DNA of 11,113 bases from Lachnospiraceae bacterium UBA1766. Lineage in GTDB: Bacteria; Bacillota; Clostridia; Lachnospirales; Lachnospiraceae. This document shows, piece after piece, positions 6,393 through 11,113 of this stretch (position 1 is its first letter; each line of letters starts with the position of its first letter). The stretch covers positions 24,244 to 35,356 of the forward strand of contig DCGY01000090.1 of assembly GCA_002314715.1 (NCBI GenBank), given 5' to 3'. A program made the position numbers and the translations under genes. The notes under the pieces were generated by a model. The model saw nothing but the letters and a program-made list of their open reading frames with translations. It was not told the origin of the DNA and ran no database searches.

Positions 6393-8833
6393 TGCAATAC
6401 AATTTTACAAATAATGCAAAAGAAGCCTTGGCGTTGGCAGAAAAATGTGCCAAAAAGTCGAAACAGGGATATATTGGCACAGAGCATATTTTGGTAGGTC
6501 TGATCAAAGAAGGCAGTGGTGTGGCAGCCCGAATGCTGACCAATCACGGCGTGGATGCGGAGAAGGTTACGGAGCTGATTAAAGAGTTGATTGCCTTTGA
6601 AACAGGGGCTCCCGTGGCAGAGCGGGAAGGTTATTCTCCCAGAGCCTCACTGATTTTGGAGGAGGCACATAATCAGGCCGTTCGATTTGGACAAAAGGAA
6701 GCCGGTACGGAGCATATTTTATTGGCAATGTTGAAGGAAGGCGAGAATGTTGCAGTACGTCTTCTAAATACCTTAAATGTCAATATTCAAAAGCTTTATG
6801 TGGATACCCTGCAGGCTATTGGGCAGGACGGGAATCTGTACAAGGAAGATTTGGGCAAGAAAAACAGCGGAAAGCAAAAGCCTACAACTCTGGCACAGTA
6901 CAGCAGAGATTTAACTGCCATGGCCAGAGAAGGTCGATTGGATCCGGTGGTAGGAAGAGAGGATGAAATCCAGCGCGTAATTCAGATTCTCAGCCGTAGA
7001 ACCAAGAATAACCCTTGCCTTATCGGAGAACCCGGCGTGGGTAAAACCGCGGTAGTGGAAGGAATTGCCAGAAAAATTGTCTCCGGCGAAGTGCCCTTTA
7101 CCGTGGCCAATAAGCGTGTAATGACATTGGATCTATCTGCAATGGTAGCCGGAAGCAAGTACCGTGGAGAATTTGAAGAGCGTATTAAAAAGCTGATCAA
7201 AGAAGTGACCGATGACGGAAATATTATCCTGTTTCTGGATGAACTTCATACCATTATCGGTGCGGGAGGCGCAGAGGGAGCAATTGATGCTTCCAACATT
7301 TTGAAGCCTTCTTTGGCCCGTGGCGAGATTCAGTTGATCGGTGCCACTACCATCGCGGAATACCGCAAATATATCGAAAAGGATGCCGCTCTGGAGCGTC
7401 GTTTCCAACCGGTAAATGTAGAGGAGCCTACTCCGGAAGAAGCTATTCGTATTTTGGAAGGCGTAAAAGGCAAATACGAAGAGTATCACAACGTCATCAT
7501 TTCACAGGAAGCGGTGGAGGCAGCCGTACGTTTGTCTGCCCGGTATATCAACGACAGAAACTTGCCGGATAAGGCCATTGACCTGATTGACGAAGCTTCT
7601 GCCAGCGCCAGATTGTATGCTACCGAGAATAACGGTAAGCAGAAAGAACTGAAGGATGCCATTGATTCCCTGGATCAGCAGATTGAAAACGCCGTTCGTA
7701 CAGAGGCGTTTGCGCAGGCAGTAGAATATAAAAATCAGCAAAAGGAACTTATCAGAAAATATGACCGTATGCTGAAAAATAAAGAGAAACAGGAAAAGAA
7801 AAACCAGATTGTTATCGGGGAAGAAGAAATTGCCAGAGTTGTGGCAATGTGGACCAAGGTACCGGTGACCAAGCTGGCGGAAAAAGAAAGCGAACGTTTG
7901 CTGAAGTTGGAGAGCGTTTTGCATAAGCGTGTCATTGGACAGGAGGAAGCAGTTACTGCGGTGGCCCGTTCTATGCGACGTGGCAGAGTAGGCTTGAAGG
8001 ATCCTAACAGACCCATTGGTTCGTTCCTGTTTTTGGGTCCCACCGGTGTGGGAAAAACGGAGCTTAGCAAGGCTTTGGCGGAGGCAATGTTTGGCTCGGA
8101 GGATGCCATTATCCGTGTGGATATGTCCGAATATATGGAGGGACACTCCGTATCCAAAATGATTGGTTCGCCTCCCGGTTATGTGGGCTTTGAGGAAGGC
8201 GGTCAGCTGTCCGAAAAGATTCGTCGCAATCCGTATTCGGTGGTGCTGTTTGACGAAATTGAGAAGGCCCATCCGGATGTATTTAATGTATTGTTGCAGG
8301 TACTGGATGACGGACATATCACCGATTCCAAGGGACGTAAGGTCAGCTTCAAGAATGCGATTCTTATTATGACCTCCAACGCAGGGGCACAGCGCATCGT
8401 AGATCCCAAGAATCTGGGATTTGCCGCTTCCAAGAGCGAAGAGAAGGATTACGAAAAGATGAAATCCTCCGTTATGGAAGAGGTAAAGCATTCCTTTAAG
8501 CCGGAATTTATTAATCGTATCGATGATATTATTGTGTTCCATCCATTAAACAAGGACAACATGAAGAGTATCATTTCCTTGCTTTCCAAAAACCTTTGCA
8601 ATCGCTGTGAGGCTCAGCTGAATATTAAGCTGACCATGAGCAATGCCTTAAAGGACCACCTGGTAGAGAAGTATGCGGATGCCAAAATGGGTGCCCGACC
8701 GTTAAAGAGAGCGATCCAATCCGTGGTAGAAGATGCCATGGCAGAGGAGATTCTGACCAAGCGTATTTTACCGGGCGACAGTGTGACTGCAGGCATTAAA
8801 AACGGCAAGGTAACTTTTACAAAGAAAGCGTAA
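6392..8833 (+). CDS. clpC: ClpC, AAA+ unfoldase subunit of the Clp protease
   Basis: ClpC unfolds proteins with ATP and feeds them to ClpP; in Firmicutes it handles damaged proteins and regulatory turnover. The 813-aa product is full length for ClpC (about 810-820). Seen in order: two Clp_N repeats (about 4-50 and 79-123, each with GTEHIL), D1 Walker A GEPGVGKT (212-219) and Walker B FLDE (281-284), a short coiled-coil middle domain with a UVR-like stretch (EAFAQAVEYKNQQKEL), D2 Walker A GPTGVGKT (549-556) and Walker B FDE (620-622), and the ClpP-docking tripeptide LGF (675-677). The short middle domain and LGF loop separate it from ClpB. GGAGG (6378-6382) sits inside gntR, nine bases before the ATG. 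No clpP, mcsA or mcsB is present in the window, although ClpC of the Bacillus type uses McsB or MecA adaptors. Confidence 0.96.
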   Translation: MQYNFTNNAKEALALAEKCAKKSKQGYIGTEHILVGLIKEGSGVAARMLTNHGVDAEKVTELIKELIAFETGAPVAEREGYSPRASLILEEAHNQAVRFGQKEAGTEHILLAMLKEGENVAVRLLNTLNVNIQKLYVDTLQAIGQDGNLYKEDLGKKNSGKQKPTTLAQYSRDLTAMAREGRLDPVVGREDEIQRVIQILSRRTKNNPCLIGEPGVGKTAVVEGIARKIVSGEVPFTVANKRVMTLDLSAMVAGSKYRGEFEERIKKLIKEVTDDGNIILFLDELHTIIGAGGAEGAIDASNILKPSLARGEIQLIGATTIAEYRKYIEKDAALERRFQPVNVEEPTPEEAIRILEGVKGKYEEYHNVIISQEAVEAAVRLSARYINDRNLPDKAIDLIDEASASARLYATENNGKQKELKDAIDSLDQQIENAVRTEAFAQAVEYKNQQKELIRKYDRMLKNKEKQEKKNQIVIGEEEIARVVAMWTKVPVTKLAEKESERLLKLESVLHKRVIGQEEAVTAVARSMRRGRVGLKDPNRPIGSFLFLGPTGVGKTELSKALAEAMFGSEDAIIRVDMSEYMEGHSVSKMIGSPPGYVGFEEGGQLSEKIRRNPYSVVLFDEIEKAHPDVFNVLLQVLDDGHITDSKGRKVSFKNAILIMTSNAGAQRIVDPKNLGFAASKSEEKDYEKMKSSVMEEVKHSFKPEFINRIDDIIVFHPLNKDNMKSIISLLSKNLCNRCEAQLNIKLTMSNALKDHLVEKYADAKMGARPLKRAIQSVVEDAMAEEILTKRILPGDSVTAGIKNGKVTFTKKA

Positions 8834-8840
8834 ATATCTG

Positions 8841-8869
8841 TAGAAAAAAAGGGAAAAATGTAGTATAAT
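8841..8869 (+). promoter_or_regulatory. sigma-A promoter of the 137-aa protein gene
   Basis: A consensus -10 TATAAT (8864-8869) lies 17 bases after TAGAAA (8841-8846, 4 of 6 matches to TTGACA). The start point would be near 8876, giving a very short leader of about 24 bases. No terminator separates it from clpC, so readthrough from the operon can add to expression. Confidence 0.75.
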
Positions 8870-8885
8870 AATTCCATACTACATT
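8857..8885 (+). promoter_or_regulatory. perfect 10-bp inverted repeat spanning the -10 box to the ribosome binding site
   Basis: AATGTAGTAT (8857-8866) is the exact reverse complement of ATACTACATT (8876-8885), with the 9-base spacer AATAATTCC. It starts before the -10 box and ends directly against the AGGAGG at 8886-8891. There is no T tract, so it is not a terminator. An operator for a dimeric regulator is the simplest reading. A full RNA hairpin would form only in transcripts that read through from clpC, because the predicted start lies at the beginning of the right arm. Confidence 0.6.
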
Positions 8886-8899
8886 AGGAGGACAACGGG

Positions 8900-9313
8900 A
8901 TGGCAGTAGTAAAAGAATTACTTCGTAATGAAGAAAACGGAACAATCAGTTTTGGTAATCATACGTTGAATGAAAAGGCAAAGCTTGACAATTTTAAGTC
9001 TGCCGGAGATTTGTTAAAAGTTAAAACCTATAAAGAAATTACAAAGCTTGAGAAGAACGGTGGATTCTTGTATGAGTCCGTTCCCGGAACAAGCGTACTT
9101 CAGTTCAAAGAGGAAGAAAACAAGGTTAGCTTCATCGTGGAAGGCGATGCGGATGCACAGATTACAATCGGTTTGAAGGATGAAACCGAGTATGAAGTTT
9201 TCATTGACAACAAGAGCGTAGGTGTTATGAAAACGGTTATGGGTGGCAAGCTTAGTCTTAGTGTGGAACTGGAAAACAAGGAAGAAGTTTCCGTAGAAAT
9301 TAAACAGGCATAA
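8900..9313 (+). CDS. conserved hypothetical 137-aa beta-rich protein
   Basis: I do not recognise an experimentally defined family. The product is small, acidic/lysine-rich and soluble, with no signal peptide, membrane helix, cysteine or metal motif. Its second half alternates hydrophobic and polar residues (VSFIVEGDADAQITIGL, EYEVFIDNKSVGVMKT, GKLSLSVEL, EVSVEIKQA), which suggests a small beta-sandwich. The first half has FGNHTL, a KVKTYKEITKLEKNGGFLYES stretch and VPGTSV. From memory, similar short Lachnospiraceae proteins are sometimes labelled 'endosialidase' in databases; nothing here, neither length nor active-site residues, supports such an enzyme. AGGAGG (8886-8891) is eight bases before the ATG. 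It has its own promoter and terminator, so it is monocistronic and probably well expressed. It lies between clpC and radA. Confidence 0.85.
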   Translation: MAVVKELLRNEENGTISFGNHTLNEKAKLDNFKSAGDLLKVKTYKEITKLEKNGGFLYESVPGTSVLQFKEEENKVSFIVEGDADAQITIGLKDETEYEVFIDNKSVGVMKTVMGGKLSLSVELENKEEVSVEIKQA

Positions 9314-9326
9314 GAGTAGTATTGGG

Positions 9327-9356
9327 AAGGCCGTCCAAGTGACGGCCTTTTGTTTT
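9327..9356 (+). terminator. strong intrinsic terminator after the 137-aa protein gene
   Basis: A perfect 9-bp GC-rich stem, AAGGCCGTC (9327-9335) with GACGGCCTT (9341-9349), encloses the loop CAAGT. The tail TTTTGTTTT (9348-9356) follows directly. It ends only 18 bases before the radA start. Confidence 0.93.
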
Positions 9357-9374
9357 AGGGAGAAAAGAGTTTCA

Positions 9375-10748
9375 ATGGCAAAAGGAAAAATGACATCCGT
9401 TTTTTTCTGTAAGGAATGCGGATATGAGTCCTCCAAATGGATGGGACAATGCCCCGGATGCAGGGAGTGGAATACGCTGGTAGAAGAAACCGTCAGTAAG
9501 TCGGATTTGAAGGCGGGCGCTACCATTCGAAAGAATGGACTTCGGGAGAAGCCTTGCGTCCTCAGCCAGGTGACCATCCAAAAGGAAGATAAATTACAGA
9601 CAGGTATTGCGGAACTGGATCGTGTTCTGGGTGGTGGAATCGTACAGGGGTCTTTGACCTTGGTAGGTGGCGACCCGGGTATCGGTAAGTCCACCCTGTT
9701 ACTGCAGGTATGTAAAGAACTGGCAGAAGGGGGCCATAAGGTGTTATATATTTCCGGTGAGGAATCCAATGTGCAGATTAAGATGCGTGCGGATCGAATC
9801 GGACAGTTTCACGAGAATATGCTTTTGTTCTGCGAGACTTCTTTGGAAATTATTGAGGAAACCATTCGGGATACCAAGCCGGAAGTGGTGGTGATTGACT
9901 CCATCCAGACCATGTATAGCGATCAGGTATCCTCTGCGCCGGGAAGCGTTGCCCAGGTAAGAGAGGCCACCGCCATCTTATTACAGTTGGCCAAGGGCCT
10001 GATGGTGTCTATTTTTATCGTGGGCCATGTAACCAAGGAGGGCACGGTGGCAGGACCCAGAGTGCTGGAGCATATGGTGGATACGGTGTTGTATTTCGAG
10101 GGAGACAGACATGCTTCTTATCGAATTCTCCGCGGGGTGAAAAATCGTTTTGGTTCCACCAATGAGATTGGTGTCTTTGAGATGAAAGAGCAGGGTCTGG
10201 AGCAGGTGCAGAATCCCTCGGAGTATATGCTAAACGGAAGACCGGAGCATGCCAGTGGTTCGGTGGTTTCCTGTTCGATGGAGGGAACCAGGCCCCTTTT
10301 GATAGAGATTCAGGCCCTGGTTTGTCACAGTAATTTCGGTATTCCCCGCAGACAGACCATCGGTACGGATTTTAATCGTGTGAATTTGCTGATGGCAATT
10401 CTGGAGAAACGCTCCGGCTTGCAGTTGGCAGGCTGTGATGCTTATGTGAACATTACCGGTGGCTTAAAAATCAACGAGCCGGCCATTGATTTGGGAATCG
10501 TATTGGCTGTGGTATCCAGTTTCCGAAACATTTCTTTGGACGAAAAGCTGGTAGCCTTCGGCGAAGTGGGATTAAGCGGTGAAGTACGTGCGGTGAGCAT
10601 GGCCAAACAGAGAGTGCAGGAAGCGGAAAAACTGGGATTTACCACCTGTATCCTACCGGCAGCCTGTGGAAAAGATATAAAGTCTACCGATAAGATGAAA
10701 ATTATCACTGTGTCTTCCGTACAGGAAGCCATCGATGCAGTGGTATAG
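9375..10748 (+). CDS. radA: RadA (Sms), DNA repair/recombination branch-migration ATPase
   Basis: RadA is a RecA-like helicase that extends strand exchange and processes recombination intermediates during repair and transformation. I chose the ATG at 9375 (MAKGKMTSVFFC): the upstream in-frame GTG at 9339 falls inside a terminator hairpin. TAGGGAG (9356-9362) and AAGAG lie before the ATG. The product is 457 aa, matching Bacillus RadA. Visible parts: N-terminal zinc finger Cys12, Cys15, Cys26, Cys29; Walker A GGDPGIGKST (98-107); VVVIDSIQT as Walker B; the RadA-specific KNRFG (256-260); and a C-terminal Lon-protease-like domain (about 280-457, with GGLKINEPAIDLGIVLAV) that acts structurally rather than as a protease. 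In Bacillus radA follows clpC in the same operon and precedes disA. Here one small gene intervenes, and disA is not downstream. Confidence 0.96.
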   Translation: MAKGKMTSVFFCKECGYESSKWMGQCPGCREWNTLVEETVSKSDLKAGATIRKNGLREKPCVLSQVTIQKEDKLQTGIAELDRVLGGGIVQGSLTLVGGDPGIGKSTLLLQVCKELAEGGHKVLYISGEESNVQIKMRADRIGQFHENMLLFCETSLEIIEETIRDTKPEVVVIDSIQTMYSDQVSSAPGSVAQVREATAILLQLAKGLMVSIFIVGHVTKEGTVAGPRVLEHMVDTVLYFEGDRHASYRILRGVKNRFGSTNEIGVFEMKEQGLEQVQNPSEYMLNGRPEHASGSVVSCSMEGTRPLLIEIQALVCHSNFGIPRRQTIGTDFNRVNLLMAILEKRSGLQLAGCDAYVNITGGLKINEPAIDLGIVLAVVSSFRNISLDEKLVAFGEVGLSGEVRAVSMAKQRVQEAEKLGFTTCILPAACGKDIKSTDKMKIITVSSVQEAIDAVV

Positions 10749-10781
10749 GGGACGGTGTCTTCGGCCTTCGGTTCCGTCCCC
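10748..10781. repeat. GGGGACGG/CCGTCCCC palindrome at the radA stop codon
   Basis: GGGGACGG (10748-10755) pairs perfectly with CCGTCCCC (10774-10781) across an 18-base loop that itself holds CTTCGG twice. It begins at the last base of the radA stop. No T tract follows, so it is not a standard intrinsic terminator. The arms resemble GGGGACGG-type REP palindromes associated with RAYT (Y1) transposases in many bacteria. That comparison is from memory, and only one copy lies here. Confidence 0.5.
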
Positions 10782-10858
10782 GGTGACCGCACTTTGTGGC
10801 TTCGGAAAGGTTACTTGATGTGGTGGCGAGATATTGGAGATATATTTTTGAAAAGATG

Positions 10859-10887
10859 TTGACAAAGGAGATACAATCTGTTAACAT
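10859..10887 (+). promoter_or_regulatory. promoter of the tRNA-Trp gene
   Basis: An exact -35 TTGACA (10859-10864) is followed after 17 bases by TAACAT (10882-10887, 4 of 6 matches to TATAAT). The start point would be near 10894, leaving an unusually long 5' leader of about 80 bases before the mature tRNA. No other gene lies between it and the tRNA. Confidence 0.65.
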
Positions 10888-10919
10888 AAACGAGGTCGGA
10901 AGATTCGATATAAAATACG

Positions 10920-10941
10920 GATTGTGAACAAGATTGTGAAC
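10920..10941. repeat. 10-bp tandem direct repeat in the tRNA-Trp leader
   Basis: GATTGTGAAC occurs at 10920-10929 and again at 10932-10941, separated by AA, giving a 12-base period. It lies between the tRNA promoter and the tRNA, within the predicted 5' leader. No known site is recognised. Confidence 0.7.
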
Positions 10942-10974
10942 GCCGAAGTCGAAAGTCCGAAAAAGCCAGTAAAT

Positions 10975-11045
10975 AGAGGAATAGTACAGCGGTAGTGCGG
11001 CGGTCTCCAAAACCGTTAACGGGGGTTCGATCCCCTCTTCCTCTG
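10975..11045 (+). tRNA. tRNA-Trp (anticodon CCA)
   Basis: A complete 71-base cloverleaf can be drawn. The acceptor stem AGAGGAA (10975-10981) pairs fully with TTCCTCT (11038-11044). The D stem GTAC/GTGC has loop AGCGGTA. The anticodon stem GCGGT/ACCGT encloses CTCCAAA, with anticodon CCA at 11007-11009. The T stem GGGGG/CCCTC has loop TTCGATC. The discriminator is G73 (11045), as expected for bacterial tRNA-Trp. The 3' CCA is not encoded (the genome reads CTA), so it must be added by tRNA nucleotidyltransferase. The 5' leader is expected to be removed by RNase P. Confidence 0.96.
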
Positions 11046-11047
11046 CT

Positions 11048-11081
11048 AAAAGGGAATGTTGGTTACAACATTCCCTTTTTT
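11048..11081 (+). terminator. intrinsic terminator after tRNA-Trp
   Basis: A perfect 14-bp stem, AAAAGGGAATGTTG (11048-11061) with CAACATTCCCTTTT (11066-11079), has the 4-base loop GTTA and ends in six T residues (11076-11081). It starts three bases after the tRNA. The A-run on the left arm means it could also terminate transcription arriving from the opposite strand. Confidence 0.93.
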
Positions 11082-11113
11082 GTAGTCTGCTAACAAAACC
11101 AAGCGCCTGCAAA

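Noticed and set aside
7502..8542. 346-codon minus-strand reading frame inside clpC
   Set aside because: It lies wholly antisense to a full-length, motif-complete clpC. Its translation is His/Phe/Leu-rich without any recognisable domain, and no ribosome binding site or promoter is evident.
9014..9769. 251-codon minus-strand reading frame over the 137-aa gene and the start of radA
   Set aside because: It crosses a strong + strand terminator and two supported genes, and it has no family resemblance.
10705..11112. 135-codon minus-strand reading frame across the tRNA-Trp region
   Set aside because: Its distinctive stretch (EEEGIEPPLTVLETAALPLYY) is the antisense translation of the tRNA itself, a well-known source of false protein calls. 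It also overlaps the radA 3' end and the terminator.
10975..11113. Integration site of a mobile element at tRNA-Trp
   Set aside because: The tRNA is directly followed by its own terminator. No integrase and no repeat of the tRNA 3' end are present in the short flank.

Overview
The window reads as ordinary chromosome of a Gram-positive, low-to-mid GC anaerobe of the Clostridia, most likely family Lachnospiraceae. This is an inference from the protein flavour (an M29 aminopeptidase next to a purEMND operon, a PurN with the long SFCGVGFYGLKVHE loop, a ClpC rather than a ClpA), strong AGGAGG-type ribosome binding sites and tight operons. All supported genes lie on the + strand.

Region 1 (1-632) is the 3' part of an M29 metallo-aminopeptidase gene. 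Region 2 (633-5870) is a purine-synthesis operon, purE-purM-purN-purD, followed after 24 bases by a gene for a membrane-anchored double-SH3b protein with a long Arg/Pro/Gly-repeat tail. It closes with an 11-bp stem terminator. Between the peptidase and purE lies a near-perfect 16-bp palindrome. No promoter-sized space is left after it, so it probably controls the pur operon.

Region 3 (5871-8833) starts with a near-consensus sigma-A promoter whose -10 box sits inside a TGTTATA-N7-TATAACA inverted repeat. It drives a short YtrA-type GntR repressor gene that overlaps clpC by one base. The layout suggests an autoregulated stress/proteolysis operon in which a GntR protein holds the place taken by CtsR-McsA-McsB in Bacillus. 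Region 4 (8834-9356) is a monocistronic gene for a 137-aa protein of unknown function, with its own promoter, another perfect inverted repeat over the -10, and a strong terminator. Region 5 (9357-10748) is radA, starting just after that terminator.

Region 6 (10749-11113) holds a GGGGACGG/CCGTCCCC palindrome at the radA stop, a promoter, a leader with a 10-bp tandem repeat, a tRNA-Trp(CCA) gene and a long perfect terminator.

Taken together, this is housekeeping DNA: peptide turnover, IMP synthesis, protein quality control, recombination repair and Trp decoding. I see no mobile element, CRISPR array, defence system or biosynthetic cluster. The points worth a second look are the regulatory palindromes, the GntR-clpC pairing and the two uncharacterised proteins.
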